Assembly: GCF_964355755.1 (NCBI RefSeq)
Contig: NC_092679.1
Location: forward strand, 12,206,932 to 12,270,931
DNA length: 64,000 nucleotides
Source of the DNA: Antedon mediterranea
Lineage: Eukaryota; Echinodermata; Crinoidea; Comatulida; Antedonidae
Direction of reading: 5' to 3'
Shown here: positions 1 to 13,077 of the stretch, piece after piece
How the letters are laid out: each line of letters begins with the position of its first letter
How positions within the stretch are numbered: position 1 is the first letter of the stretch
The notes under the pieces: model-generated
The model's database searches: none
Seen by the model: only the letters and a program-made list of their open reading frames with translations
What the model was told of the DNA's origin: nothing
Program-made: the position numbers and the translations under genes

Positions 1-247
1 GGTGGATTAATTTTTAATGTGTTAGAAAAACAAAACGAAGATGAGCAGAGAGAAATAGCAAGACTTGTCAAACATAGTTTTTTGAACAATTACACTTGTT
101 TAGATTCGGAAGCATTAGAAGAACTGATTGATTCTCTGATGGTTATTCAAAGCAACGGTGTGGATCCACGTGGAAATGCTACATCCCCATCCAAGTGGGA
201 TTTTACAAGTTCTCTATTCTTTAGTGGAACTGTAGTTACAACTATTG
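1..247 (+). CDS. K2P potassium channel exon: end of M1, extracellular cap and first pore (partial)
   Basis: This exon enters from the left edge, open in frame 1 from base 1, and encodes the part of a two-pore-domain potassium channel between the first membrane helix and the first selectivity filter. The translation opens with GGLIFNVLE, the usual end of K2P helix M1. A charged helical cap follows, with a cysteine and NYT and NAT glycosylation sequons. The pore helix KWDFTSSLFF leads into the filter TVVTTIG. The exon ends at 247 with ATT-G before a good donor (GTGAGT), which splits the glycine codon of the GYG filter in phase 1. K2P genes typically have an intron there. The partner exon at 12124 supplies GT-TAT-GG and restores GYG. 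The 5' exon or exons with the N-terminus and most of M1 lie outside the window. The family call is firm; the subfamily is not (TREK/TALK-like by eye). Confidence 0.88.
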
Positions 248-2058
248 GTGAGTTTGATTCAAATTCAAGTTTTACCATATATTACCATTGCTGAATAATT
301 TTATTCCATCATTTCTGTGTTGTTGGTTTGTATTTTATTGTTTATTTTTTGGTTTGCATGTCATTGTCAATAATCAATGATGGATTTTATTGAATTATAT
401 GTATCAGTTATATATTACTTTCAAGTTTGGTTTAATGGAACAAGGTATATATACATAAATTACTTTTTATGTTTAATAAAAACTTTGTTTAAAAAAGTTA
501 GTTTAAATGCTATTCTAATTATGTGTAAAAATAATGAATCATTTTAAAAATAACTTATTCATTGAAATCATTTAAACAATAGAGATAAAATGCAATAGAA
601 ACGATGTTATGCTTTTAACATTGTAATTAAGTTTTTTTAATTCCACATAAAATGTTCACCATCCACTGTCATCATATTATTATTATCATATAAGTGATTA
701 AGAAGTCAAATTTGGTCTCTCTTGCATACTAATCCAAACCCTAATTATATCAGCATTTCTAATCCTGTAGTTACAATCAAAATATATTAATTTAGAATGC
801 CTATCTATTTCATACCGTATCCTTTATCACTGTATTAGATTGAAATTTCATTATTTACTTTGCCTTTGGGAAATGTCATGATTCAATCTGGTCATGTCAA
901 CTTCATACTTTACACAGAATTATAACATTTAACACAGAATCTTAAAAGCTGATGTTGATGGAGATCTGTATCTTTTCTTCAGTGTGTATATCATACTCCT
1001 CACTCAATGAATGTTTGCGCAATTTAAAAGCGTCTTTTGATGGGTTGGCATTATTTTGAATGAGAAATATAGGACATAATCAAATTATTAAAGTTTTCAT
1101 GTATATTATTGTCACACAGTATTTACAGTTGCTGTTAGTAAAATATCGAAATTGATACCAAGTGGTACTTGTCCGATACTAGTCTGGGCTCCAGACGGAG
1201 TTTTGTCTTAATATTAGTGAAAATATAAATATTTTTGCACATACTGTATGGCATTTCATACGTATTACTTGAGTTTGGATACTCTGTCTGGGGAAACATG
1301 CACAAGTCACGTGGTTTGACACCAAGAATTCTTGGTGCATAGATTTTCCAGTTGACTAGTTTCAGCCGCATGCGATTGGCTACTCACTCGTACACTGTTT
1401 TAATATTCATATTTTAGAATTTCAAAGACTCAACAACTAAGATGATACGCATGCGCTATGTTACGTTTAGACAATGTGTGGAGACGTACACACGTGTGTA
1501 CTTTTGTACGTTGATGAAAGTTTCTGAAGGCTAGAATTGATTTTATATGCCTAGTAGTCTGGTAAACATTTGATGGGATTTTCTCCAAGAACATGAAAAC
1601 TCTTCTTGATAATGATAGGCTAGCTTCTCCGCAAATCTAACATTGAATGGATTTATTATGCGGAGATTATTTAATTCCCACCCAGACCCTATCCTCCTAG
1701 CCTGTCCTGTCTGTGTGGTGGTGTAGCTCTGTTGTGTGCCGGTGGTGGTATGTACCTTATTGACGTTTTATGGCAGGTCATAGGCCTACGTACGAGTTGA
1801 GTTGGCCTACGAAGGAGGCCTAGACAATTTGGCAAAACAACTTGGCAACACGATTTAATATTTCATCAGTTGTTCATTCTCGATCGTACATTCAGCACTG
1901 TACTGTACTCGATCTTTTTATTTTAAAACAAAATGCCCCATATATCCAAATACGATATGATAGCCTACGTCATTCTTATCGGATGTTTCGGTCTGCAAAT
2001 CAATTTCTATACGTGTTTCACAAGTCTGTATTTTCAGACAAAAAGCAAAACGATGACG
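248..2058 (+). other. First K2P intron, left part
   Basis: AT-rich intron sequence with no frame or element I can define. The stretch 1440-2058 is somewhat richer in CpG and unusual short words (GTACGTTG, GGCCTACG) but holds no recognised gene. Confidence 0.5.
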
Positions 2059-3744
2059 CAGGGCTGCAAATTAAGGGGTATTTGGTCGCATTTGCGACCT
2101 AATTTTTCTGTTTGCGACTAAAGAAACAGAATAGGTCGCGCATAGCGCGACAAGATCGTCTGCTTGTGCGAGTTGTTTCAAATTGAAGTCGGGTGTGTTT
2201 TCCCTATTTCAAACACTGTGTAATTTAATCTCTCTTAGTAAGTAACAAGGTGGGAAAATTATTATTTAATGTGTTATTTTTGACTGGCGGAGGAGGACCA
2301 ATTTGTACATTACTAAGAAATATATAATATAATAGTTTTTATTCGTAAATATTTCATTCGTGTGTGTTTTTTTACTCTCAACGGCGAATATAAATTTCCC
2401 ACAACGTAAACGTAGAGACACGATCCAACACAATGAACTATGCCAACTAATAAAAATAATATAGCGAACGTCCAGTCGATCCAGAAACATGCAAACAAAA
2501 AGATCGTAAACAATTCATTCTAAATATAGTATCAGAACGTTCAATCGGTCGCTCAAAAAGACTGCCGACAGAAGACCGTAATTAATACAGACCTAGTTTT
2601 TTGGTCACATGTCATGAAACGCGATACTCTGTTTTACCACCACCGCCAAACCTCTCGCATGTTTTTTTTACTCTCGGTACGAGGGGGATGGCTACAAAAC
2701 AGTGTACCTGAATTTTGCGTCACATGAAACGTAATACAGCTCTAAACTGTTCCCACGGTTCGCACGTTTTTCCCCTCCAAATTCTGGTCGGGTCTTTTGT
2801 CGTAATAATAATTTACAAAGGCCTATGTTAAATCTTAACATGGAATATATATTTATTCTACATGTATTTTGTTGGTGTCCTAGCCAAGGTGTTGTTTTTA
2901 TAATTCGCTAAACCAAGGTAGGATTGAATCATGTAGGCCGCTGAAACTCTCTCTGCGTGAGCTGAGGGCCTCGGGCCCGATTTCGTCTCGTCGGCGGATG
3001 TCCTGCCAAATTAGGACAACCGATGTGTAGGGCGGCTACAAAAATTAACGTCTAGGATTTTAATTAGCCAACAATACATGTTTGTTTCCATTGTTTATGC
3101 TCCTAACTAAAGGCGATGACATTGGTGTTTACAAATTACTAACCCTACGAACCACCGTACGATCGACGCGTAGATATTATCATAAAATCGTAGGCATGGC
3201 AACGAACAATATTTTGGAAATTACAGAATATGTTTAGCCATGGAGGAAATAGCGAACAATGACCTACGATCTATTTACGCGTAGGCTACGAAAGGTTACG
3301 CGAAGCAGTAATTTCTTTCTGTACCGTAAAAATAATAATTAATAGATCTTGCGTGAATATAAGTGGCGCATCATCAGGACCAGTGCCTAAATGTGCATAA
3401 CCCAAATTAATTGAATTCTTCAGTGCTGAATTTTTATGTGCTCAGAAATCGATTGAAACAACCTATAATTACTCAAAAATCTCCCCCCCCCCCCTCCAAA
3501 AGCGGGGCCATTGGCGGCCCCCCTGACCCCCAGCCTAAGGTTGTACTGTATTTCATTTTTATACACCCCCCCCCTCCCCCCACTAAACTAAAAACGGATC
3601 TGCGCGGATGGGGTTTGAGGGAAGGGGGTTAGTTGTCGATGAAAAGGTGCTACTAAAAAAATTGGTGATGCTACCAAAAATTATTATGAGCCATCATACA
3701 AATTTGATAGTGCTACCAAGTAAAAAAGTTAATTTGCAGCCCTG
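2059..3744. mobile_element. Non-autonomous DNA transposon with 16-bp CAGGG-type terminal repeats
   Basis: The left end reads CAGGGCTGCAAATTAA and the right end is its exact reverse complement. A CAGGG start is typical of hAT elements, but no clear 8-bp target duplication is visible (CGATGACG against ACGTGCAA). No intact transposase frame is seen inside. The interior holds C-tracts near 3483 and 3566 and a GGCGGCCCCCCTG block like one at about 49920 in another element. It lies in the first intron of the K2P gene. Confidence 0.6.
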
Positions 3745-5037
3745 ACGTGCAAAATGACATAACAAAGACAGTAAAATTAATACAGACTTGGAGCAAGTCT
3801 AGTCCGACACATACAGTACTGTATTAATGAACATTTTAGGATTATTGAAAATTTAGCTTGATTGCACAACATGTGTCCTCAAAATTTAATTGATTGATTT
3901 GTATCATGTGCTGTTGAAGTCCCACTCAGCTGTTGGTAAACATTTTGAGAATTCTGTTTGATGGTGTACCGTAGACTGGTGAATAATCATAATCAAAATC
4001 TATCTATAACTGCAGGTCTACTTCGCAACCAAATCCTGAGTGCCTCCTTTTTGTGAGAATGCCTCCAAATTTATTCAAAATGAAAGTGCAAATGATTATA
4101 TGAATAAAAGTTTTAATTTAAAACAGCAGTTGTATTTAATACAAGACAACTGAATGTACTGTATTCTTTGAAAGCCTTCCATTTTCCTATTCAACTTTGC
4201 TCTGACAAAGGCAGCAATTCAAATAATAAAAAATACTGTTGTTTTTCTTTTGTGACAGACTCTACTGTAGATTACTTTTTAAGATTATTAACATGTGCCT
4301 TCCAAGTTGATCAATTGTTGTGGTTATTTAATGTTGCTCATTAACCAAAGGAATTCATTTATGGTATGAAAAAAAAACAATTAAATTTCATTAAGATTTT
4401 AATTAATATTCACAAGCATTTTAGTAGTGTACTGTAATCCACACACCATACAGTGATGCTTGGTGAATTACAGAAGCTTATGAAACTATTTAACGATCTA
4501 CAAAAGATGTTTTTACTGTTTTAAAAGTAAAATGTAAAATGACTCGTTATAGTCATCCTAAAATGTAATCTACTTTGTCAACAAAAAAAATGTTTCATGT
4601 AAGATTAAAATGCATTAGAAGCAAGTGAATATTTGTACATTGATGAACTGGTAGTGTAACTATAGTAATGCACTTTGTATAAGTACTTCATATTATGTTT
4701 TTCTTGTATTTGCCTATGAAAGATGATAGTGAATGGCTTAGCATTTTCAATCTATAATGGGTTTTATTAAAATTTATATTTTGAATAATAATTCGAAATT
4801 GTTATGTTCATAAACTAGATCTTGAATAATAGCCCCTTTCATACAGAGAGATGTGAAATGGTGGTATTGAGATGATTTGTCCAAGTGATGTCTCTGGTGT
4901 TAGACAACTTTTGGACTTATAGTATATAGTCACATTCCTTTCAGTAGGCCTAATTACTGTCACAGTTTTTGATTTGTGAGAAAGGAATTGCTCTATATGC
5001 CTGTTGATGTAGCATAGTATAACGGATTAAAATCGGC

Positions 5038-5309
5038 AGGACTGTTTAAAGCACCTTGATTGGTCCTAACATTGATCAAGGGCTTCTCTCGTCCAGTGCC
5101 CACCTTGACCAGAGGTCTGAGGCAGATACTAGATGCAGGGGCTGCCATAAGAGTCAGCAATGCTGATTTCAAATGCCTAACGGGACCCCAGCTCCGTATA
5201 CAGCACCCGCTATTCCCAGATGGTCTCCCATCCAAGCTCTAACCAGGCCCAACGTTGCTTAACTTCGGTGATCTGACGAGAACCGGTGTTTCAACGTGGT
5301 AAAGCCGTT
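5038..5309 (-). mobile_element. 5S-rRNA-derived SINE, copy 1
   Basis: Read on the - strand from 5309, the first 120 bases or so closely follow 5S rRNA: ACGGCTTTACCACG, ATCACCGAAGTTAAGCAACG, GGGCCTGGTTAGAGCTTGG, ATGGGAGACCATCTGGGAAT and GGGTGCTGTATACGG. This includes the polymerase III internal control region. About 150 bases of non-5S body follow, matching copy 2 at 29844-30203. It lies in the first K2P intron. It is not a functional 5S gene, as it has many substitutions and a fused body. Confidence 0.82.
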
Positions 5310-5863
5310 ACATTAAAGTGGCCATATTTAGCCATAAACTCTGGCTTGTTTTTACTGCAATATTGCTGTAATTTCTGTGTGCAAGGACTTATAATAGCAG
5401 GTACTGTATTTATATGATGAATTACTGCCAGTCATTGTGTGTTCATCCAATACTTTCCATTGTGACATACAAACTAGCTAGATCTTTGAAGTTTGATTAA
5501 CTATTCAATATATCTCGCATTAATTGTTACATCATCACGTTGAATTATTATATTCAGGTAAATGTTTACCCGCTAGTGGGTAAACATAAATCAGTCTAAT
5601 TACTTCGTGTCTGAATCATTAAAGAATGCAAGACAAACAGTCTACAGTATGTCTTCTATTAAATATGGTTTAATTGGCATCTTCAGAGATATATGACTTT
5701 ATTGGTTTGCAATTATTCAACTATATATTATCATCATTGCAAGTTAACTGTGTTTGCAAGGTTTGTTAATAATTGCACACCTAACTTTCTTTTTCAGGCA
5801 CATGACCTACAACATTTCTTTATATACAGTAGACCACTGACCCATTTAACAAAATTATATACA

Positions 5864-8791
5864 CTAGAGGGTGAGCTCGCTTCGCTCACTCCCCCTCTAG
5901 GAAGTGTAGACGATGGTTCTCGGAATGATAATGTTCTCCTTATACATTTTCTGTCGGTTACCATTATTGAAAATGCTTGACATTCGTAAAACTTTCACAG
6001 TGTTTTAGATGATTAATAAAATTTTAAAGTATAGTTTTTATTGTTTGGTAGGGCCCTTTGGGGAGGCGGAGGTCATTTGAGGGAGGTGCTTATTCGAGGG
6101 ATATTATGTTAAATTTTTAGTTTTAATAATATGGTAACATTTGTAATCAAATGAAATCCTCTAATACAGTAGATATGAAAAGTGGTAAAAAAGAATAACA
6201 AATGCTTGGTAAATTGTAGATAACAGTGCGGTGAATTCTACTACAAATAGTATAATTGTGTTATTATAAATATGTGGATGGACGTTTATTAGATAGTTGG
6301 GTTGGGGGGGGGGGGTTTATTATTCAAAGTGATGTTTTATTGGAGAGGCGTTTATTCAAATGAATACCATCCTAATAATTATTAATACATTATTTAATTT
6401 AATCATCTTTTGAAACTGCCGTAATAGAGTGGGCCCAAGAAAGAAGACATTACGGCTTGCAACATGGGCAGACATCTCGGTCCTAACGGGACACAGGAAG
6501 ATAGCTACAGTTATTCCTGCAAGCTTACTCAATAAAACTCAGCTATCGGGATTTCACTCGAAAAATGTCTTATCATCAAATCTCCCTATGTAATTTTATA
6601 ATACTATTCCCCACAATATATTCTGATTCTTTATGACGTATATTTAATTTGATCTTTATTAATTTGCAGTATAATTTAACTACCGTACCTTCACACACGC
6701 GTGGTGGTATGTTTTAAAATAAACAAAAAACTGAAATCCACTCCTACTATCTGATTTTTATTTCGTCTTCCAAAGGGACACTGTATTGATTGATGGAAAG
6801 TGCCTGTTTCCAGTCACCTTTAGGGTCAAATCTATTATTTTAACTGCTCCCTTGTGTTTAAAAGAGAGAAAATATTTGAAACCAGGTTGTTGCAAGGTGA
6901 ACTTATCTGAGGGTCTGTTTCTGCTGCATAACGCATTTTAACCGGTTATTTTAAAATAGATTAAAAATAGATAACAATAACAAGACCGCGTTTCTGCTCA
7001 ATTTGTGCTCCGAAATAACCGGTTAAATCTATGGGTGGTCGTCGAGCAAAACGTCATCATTACCCAAAATGCAATACACTCAGACGGAAGTAGTAAGTTG
7101 GCTGTTTGTTTACATCGACGTCAGTACACGGTAGTACACACGTGTGTGATATCGCCATCTTAAACATGTTAACATAATAAAATGTTGTCTCCAGGTCTAC
7201 AAGTTTTGTTTTTTGTAAAGCCTACTTACCATCGGTAATAAAATTAATTCTCATGGCGCCTTCAATAACATGGGGAGGGTCGTGCAGCGCCCGATCGCCT
7301 AGGATAATTTTTATCTAGCCTAATTCCTCAACAAAGGCGATATGACACACGGCCCTTCCCACGTGAACGACTGTTGTCTTTCGCGAGCGCGGTCCTACAA
7401 AAAACTAAACGGAAACAAAAACGAGACTTAGAATGTTGCAATACCTACCAAACGAGAGTAGATAATTGTTAATTAATTATGAAACCCTACCTTTTATAGC
7501 AAAAATCGTCCGAATTTATGTTAAAAACGACGAGTTTAGCCACAAAAACTTAATCAAACGAGAGTATCCAAGTCATAGAATATCGCACGCACATAGTGCC
7601 TTTAATAGAATAATGAGTATTAAACATTGTTTCGTATATTTATGTACTAACATAAATAATAACACATTTCTATGCTTAATAAAATCATATTTAATATATT
7701 ATCAAAGGCTCTTATAACCTTTGTTTTCGGTCGATATGATGTTTTTCTAAAAAATTATATGTAAAACGATCAAAGTAAGATTGTTCATTGTTCTCGTATT
7801 AAAGGCACTAAGGGCGTGCCATAAATACGCTCATTTGGATTAAGTTTTTGTTGCTAAATTCATTGTTTATAACATAAATTCGGATGATTTTTGCTATAAA
7901 ATGTGGGTTTTCATAATTAATTAACCATTATCTACTCTCGTTTGGTAGGTATTTGCAACATTCTGAGTCCCTTTTGTTTCCGTTTTGGTGTTTATATAGG
8001 ACCATCCATACCCTTCGCGAGCGTGTACTAACGCCTCAAATTGCTTAGCTTGGGTAGTCCCTGGAACTCCACCCCAAATTCCTCTTTTACTTTCGCAAAA
8101 ATGCTCTTATTTATTATTTGTGATTCTTTTCTATTGCCTGCCATCCTTCCCCGTACTTTCTCTCCCCCCACAACTGAATAACATATCTTGTGATTTCATT
8201 CATCCACATGTTCACTTCTTCGTTTGACTGTCAAAACCACGAGGAAAACACACATCGTATGCGACGGTATCTGACCCGGGGTCACAACTGTCAATCAAAT
8301 AACAGTTATTTCGTGTTGCAGCTAAGAATTGCTCAGCGATAACCGGTTAAACAGCGTTCTAACACCGATTTAAATTGGTGTTTTTAACCGGTTATTTTGC
8401 GCTGCCTTTTAACCGGTTACCACAAATTTGTCCTGTTTCTGCTGCCAAGAAAATGGAGTTAATTTATTCACACCGATTTTAATTTATTCACACCGATTGT
8501 AACCGGTTATTTTGTATGCAGCAGAAACAGGCCCTTAAACCCGGAAATTACTTTCACTGGGAAGAATTGAAATCTAATGTTGAAATCATAAATGTTGTTA
8601 AAAAACTCTTTATAATATCTTCCTAAGATATAAATATGGAACAATAGCGTCGGCGTGAACACTAATGTTATCAAATCTACGTTTCGCGGTACATCTCGGA
8701 TAGATAAGGTAGGTATCCAAGGCGGAGATTTGTACCGAAGTTTTTGCATTGTGCTCGCCAATGTCAGAATTAACCATAATTTATATATAGA
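5864..8791 (-). mobile_element. Non-autonomous Helitron, copy 1, interrupted by another element
   Basis: On the - strand the element starts TCTATATATAAATTATGG at 8791 and ends at 5864 in a hairpin-rich CTCACCCTCTAG. It sits between A and T as Helitrons do. Without the 1624-bp insertion at 6911-8534 and its target duplication it is about 1301 bp, close to copies 2 and 3. A long G-run at about 6303 marks the same place as the C-runs of the other copies. No coding sequence for a Rep/helicase is present. Confidence 0.8.
6911..8534. mobile_element. Harbinger-like element nested in Helitron copy 1
   Basis: The ends are GGGTCTGTTTCTGCTGCATA and its near-perfect reverse complement (one C/T difference). 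It is flanked by TGA on the left and TTA on the right, where the empty site in Helitron copies 2 and 3 reads TTA. A 3-bp TTA duplication fits PIF/Harbinger. The palindrome AACCGGTTA recurs near both ends (about 6941, 7017, 8342, 8386, 8412, 8504). The middle is a large foldback (arms about 7380-7580 and 7790-8020, with CCTACCAAACGAGAG against CTCTCGTTTGGTAGG). No transposase frame is seen. Confidence 0.75.
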
Positions 8792-9099
8792 TACTAGTAT
8801 ATATAAATCTAAAGGCAAATTACTGAAAAAATGACAATGCTGTGGGTATCAGTGGCTGGATCTCAATGGAGATACAAAAAAATAGCTAATTCAAAACGAT
8901 AAATTAAAACAGCCAGAAAAGTTAGCAGAGCTTTCGGGCAACACTAGCCCTTCATCAGTGCAAGTATACTAGTATATATATATACTATATTATTGCTTAT
9001 CAAAGTTATTAAGTTTTGTTACAGTATACCCTTCTAGCAAAAGATATTTTTAATAATTTTTTATTGTCATTTAAAAAAATTTATTTTACAAAATTTCAT

Positions 9100-9340
9100 A
9101 CGCATCCAACATTCATACTGTACACGAGCAACTCGCCAATTACAAGATTACAAGATGGATAAACTATTTGATAATTTATCGTACAAATAAAAAGTAATGT
9201 AAGTCTCATTTGAGGCTTAGGGAGTGGAATTGAAAGAGTCGTGAGTTTAAACCCTGGCAGTAGGCCATGATTGAACCCTAGACATTGGGATTGGAAGGCA
9301 AGCATGTTAACCACCAAGCTACAGCGCCGCTCCACTACTA
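9100..9340 (-). mobile_element. tRNA-derived SINE
   Basis: Read on the - strand from about 9338, GGCGCTGTAGCTTGGTGGTT resembles a tRNA D-arm/A box. An anticodon-arm-like stretch and a B box GGGTTCAATC follow at the expected distance. A second B-box-like AGGGTTTAAACTC comes 25-30 bases later, then unrelated body. No cloverleaf with a proper acceptor stem is possible, so it is a SINE head rather than a tRNA gene. Confidence 0.6.
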
Positions 9341-9590
9341 CCTTGCACATGAAGGAAGATTTTCTCATAAGCCCTTTGTTTGTGTTTATTGTAATGCAAT
9401 AAATATTGGAACATGCAAATATTAGTAATAATATCCACCCAGTGAATCTGTCAATAATTCCTAAGTGGCTTCATGTTTAATAGCTGTTTCTGAGTTAATA
9501 TTGTTTGAATTGGTATCAAAGTGCATAATTGAGACAAGAAAGGGCACAGGGTTCATTATGAGTGTTTTTTGAGAACATTAACAAACTTAA

Positions 9591-9720
9591 AGCTCTGTCT
9601 ACACTATCAAAAAAAGTATGATGTGCCCAATGTGTTAGTGATATGATATCATTGTGTCCATATACTGTATGGGCACATCACATTCTTTGGTCACAAAGTT
9701 TGATAGAGTAGACAGAGCCT
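9591..9720. mobile_element. Short MITE with CTCTGTCTAC ends, copy 1
   Basis: This 130-bp imperfect palindrome begins AGCTCTGTCTACACTATC and ends GATAGAGTAGACAGAGCC, with TAA on both sides. Its core contains ATGTGCCCA and the inverted TGGGCACAT. Two more diverged members of the family lie at 19170-19338 and 53009-53160. Confidence 0.6.
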
Positions 9721-12123
9721 AATAACAAATGTAGTGAGCATTATGGGACAAAGTTATTTGAATCTGACAGGTATGCAAAGACTTTGAGACCTGTCTGTTT
9801 CAAAGCAAGATTTTATTTCCATTATCTTTTGGATTAAGTTACTGTATGGTACATATAAAGTATAGTTTAAAAAAGAGTGTCTTCTTTCCTTGGCTCCGTA
9901 TAATCTAACTTTAATTTCCTCACTTTCCAGTTAACTCAAAACCATTTTATAATTTATACATGCTTTTAATTGTGATGGTTGTGATGAGTAAGAGTAATGA
10001 TTTCCAGCCATCAAACGGCGTATCACGGTAAAAGACTTTAAATAATGAATTAATTGTTGTGAACAGTATAAAGGGTTGTGGCAAGGGCCTTACTATACTT
10101 GTGTTTGAAGCGATCTAGAGAACAGGGAAGCCCATATCAAAATGTATTGTTATATACATTTGGGAACACTTTCCTGTGAAACTACAAGGGGCCATGTATA
10201 ATATTTAACACTACAGTCAACCCCTAATAATAGTTGACTATTCTTGCAAGTTGTCTACTTAGCCAACATGTACAGCCTTTCCTAAAGCTTGACATTACTT
10301 TCTGGCTGTTGATTTTAGTTATTCTTGCTTATTTACTGTGTAAAGCATTATTGTTTAATTTAAATTTAAGTGATCCTATTTCAAGAAGTGTTTTGTTTTC
10401 CAAATTTTTTCTTACCACAGAAAAGAGTTTATGGTTCATTAAATATAGTTACAGTATATCGATTACACTTGCACAACACAATTTTTTCAGTAATTTGTCT
10501 TTTTATATAATAATTTAAGTTGTAATACTTTATCAACAATAAGGACCTGGAGTAGTAAGAATTTCAGCTTCATATGTAGACTGATTTCAATCCAAAAAAT
10601 GAAATGTTGGTACTTTAATCTAACAAACTTTATACTGTACATTATAAGGTTCATGATTAAAGCTTAAAAATATTTAAAAGTATAATATTTTAAGAATAAG
10701 AATCAACTTTATCTTTTAATTGTGTATCTGTTTGTTTTATATATGTGGTTGGTTGCATGACATTTTTCATTTTACACACCTTCACTTTGATAAATTAAGC
10801 ATGATAATTGCATGAAAACACATGAAAGCTGTTATGTTGTTTGGTGTTTCTTCATTGAAAGCGGCCTACTTTTTATTGTTGTGGCATCTTGGAACATTTT
10901 CATTCTACTGTTTTGTCCAACCTGGTGAAAGAACGTCATTGTATTGCTAATCTTTAATGTCTTCCAAAAACAGGTAAGGTAAACATTCTATTTATAATTT
11001 ATATTGTAGTATTTATTAGTATCTTCAGACTTTGCCATTGTTAAAATGAAACAGACCACAGTGTTATGGTGTGACAGCATAGGGTGCGACAAATTTTGTG
11101 TCTGAGTAGTCACAGCTTTCACAAATTTCGGTGTACAAGATTAGTGTAGGACAATGATGTAATTCAGTGTCTTATTTTAATTTAGTACCTTATTCTAATT
11201 CAGCGTTTTGCGCTAATTAAAAATCTCGTGCTAATTCATAGTCTTCCAATACTTTAAAATCTTGCTATATCAAACTTGCTCTATATCAGCGTTTTGCGAT
11301 GAGCAATTTTACTACGCAGGTTTCAAAGGCTTTCAGAAAAGCACAGCCAGCTTTGGCATTCCAAATCAAGAGGAAAGTAGATGGATATTCATTGTGATCA
11401 CTATACAAGTGTTGTTACTCTGCAGCTTAACACTATATTTTTATTAGAATTTGATCATGCATAACGTCATACGCTAATATACCATAACTGTGGTATGAAC
11501 AAACTATCTTGTACACTAAATTTCTTCCGCATTAAAATGTTGAATGAAATAATTATTTCAATAAATTTTATCCAAAAATACCTTTTGGTGATTTGCAAGT
11601 CTGAACATCTAATTTGTATTTTTTTGAAAAATACCATTGTACCTCCCCTAATAATCAGATACCCTGTTGTGTGCGAAAAAAAATGTCAGCTTTACTGAAG
11701 GCTGCCGCTTAAATTATTAAAAAGGTTTAGCCTTTTAAATGAGAATTATGGAAGCTGTCCACTAAATACAAGAGATTTTCAACCAGTTGTCATATCTATG
11801 ACAACATTCACTTCTATTCTATTTGGGATTCTAGTTAATATTGTCGTTGGTATTATTCAATCTTTAATTTTGGAATTTATTTTTGGTCAATAGAAAATAA
11901 CTTATTAATATTAACAACAAATTGACTATTAGTACAATATTACATTCTCTCAACTTATACATTTACTGGTGAAGATTACATACCGGTATGCATGATATTA
12001 TATACCCTTGTTATAGTCAAAACTAAAATCGTGAATAACAAAAGCATAGGCCTATATGCTTTATTAATTTATTACCCATGTGCATCCAAAATACATTAAT
12101 GTTTTCCTTTTATTTGTTTGCAG
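9721..12123 (+). other. First K2P intron, right part
   Basis: AT-rich intron up to the acceptor of the 12124 exon. Open frames of 60-94 codons here (10234, 11262, 11495) have no recognisable domain and intron-like composition. I see nothing else definite. Confidence 0.5.
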
Positions 12124-12782
12124 GTTATGGCCATGGATCTCCAAAAACTGAAGAGGGTCAAATTATCTGCGTTTTGTATGCTTTAATTGGCATTCCATTC
12201 ACCGGCTGGTTGTTGAGCGTAGTTGGCGATTTCTATCACAGTAGATTTCATGTCATATGGTCATTTCTCGAACGGGTTATTCGTAAACATCTTTCAAAAC
12301 ACTTATGTCGGCCATGCGCAGTTGTTATAATACTGTTGGCTTGCTATTTCTTCTTGTTGATCATTCCTGCATTTGTTTTTATGTTTCTTGAAGGATGGAG
12401 TTTTCATATAGCTCATTATTATTCATTTATTACTCTTACAACTATTGGTTTTGGTGATTATGTCGCTGCAACAGCAGAAGTCTTAAATGAAGAATGGAAG
12501 GAAATGCTTTATGAAATATGCCTTGTTATTTGGTATACATTTGGTCTTGGATATTTATCGATTATTATCACAGGAATCGGTAGAAAAGAAAAGAAAATTG
12601 CGAGAAAGATAGGATTAGAAATCAAACAAAGGTCACAGAAAATTGATTTACAATTGGATGAATTACGAAAAAGAAGAACAATGAGAAAAGGAAAGGATAA
12701 ACCTGTTGAAGTTTATAAATGTGAAGAGAATGATAATACGATATTTACCATGAGTGGTCAGAGTGGAAACATGGTGTTGTAG
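12124..12782 (+). CDS. K2P potassium channel terminal exon (M2, M3, second pore, M4, C-tail)
   Basis: This terminal coding exon follows a pyrimidine-rich acceptor (TTTATTTGTTTGCAG). Its first two bases complete the glycine split at 247, giving GYGHGSP. In order it contains M2 (VLYALIGIPFTGWLLSVVG), M3 (about 25 hydrophobic residues ending FMFLEGWSF), the second pore helix with filter TTIGFGDY, and M4 (ICLVIWYTFGLGYLSIII). A basic cytoplasmic tail of about 70 residues is rich in Lys, Arg and Glu. The stop is TAG at 12780-12782. Together these make a normal K2P subunit, two of which dimerise in the membrane to form a potassium leak channel. The second-pore region is not interrupted, whereas the related exon at 29170 is split just after GDYVA. 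An AATAAA at about 12955 is a possible polyadenylation signal. Splicing to exon 1-247 is inferred from phase and homology. Confidence 0.9.
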
Positions 12783-12996
12783 TATTCATTGATGCTTACA
12801 AGGTTTATTGATTGCCTTCACTGAACGAGAAAAAAAGTGATATATTTGCTGTGCCTTACTACTGATTATAGTTTTTTCTTATTTTTAAAGATGTCGTATT
12901 ATTCGTCAAATGTAAATCAAAACTTAAAAGAGCCATTATTTTAGTTTTAATAAGAAATAAACACAAATAATGATTTCACTTTAAAGGAAAAAATAA

Positions 12997-13077
12997 AATA
13001 TACTCTGAAAAATTGATTGAAATTGATCTCAAGATAATTGATGGACAAACTAATGCTAAGGAAAGAATAAATAATAA
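12997..13077 (+). repeat. Isolated diverged 3' end of the array unit A
   Basis: About 80 bases (ATACTCTGAAAAATTGA, AAGATAATTGATGGACAAA, GCTAAGGAAAGAATAAATAA) match the last 80 bases of the A units of the array at 54526-64000. The terminal CTAG is missing. It lies 215 bases after the first K2P stop codon and shows that the family also occurs as single, old fragments. Confidence 0.6.

Noticed and set aside
5190-5309. Functional 5S rRNA gene
   Set aside because: Multiple substitutions and a shared non-5S extension identical in layout to the copy with a target duplication show a SINE.
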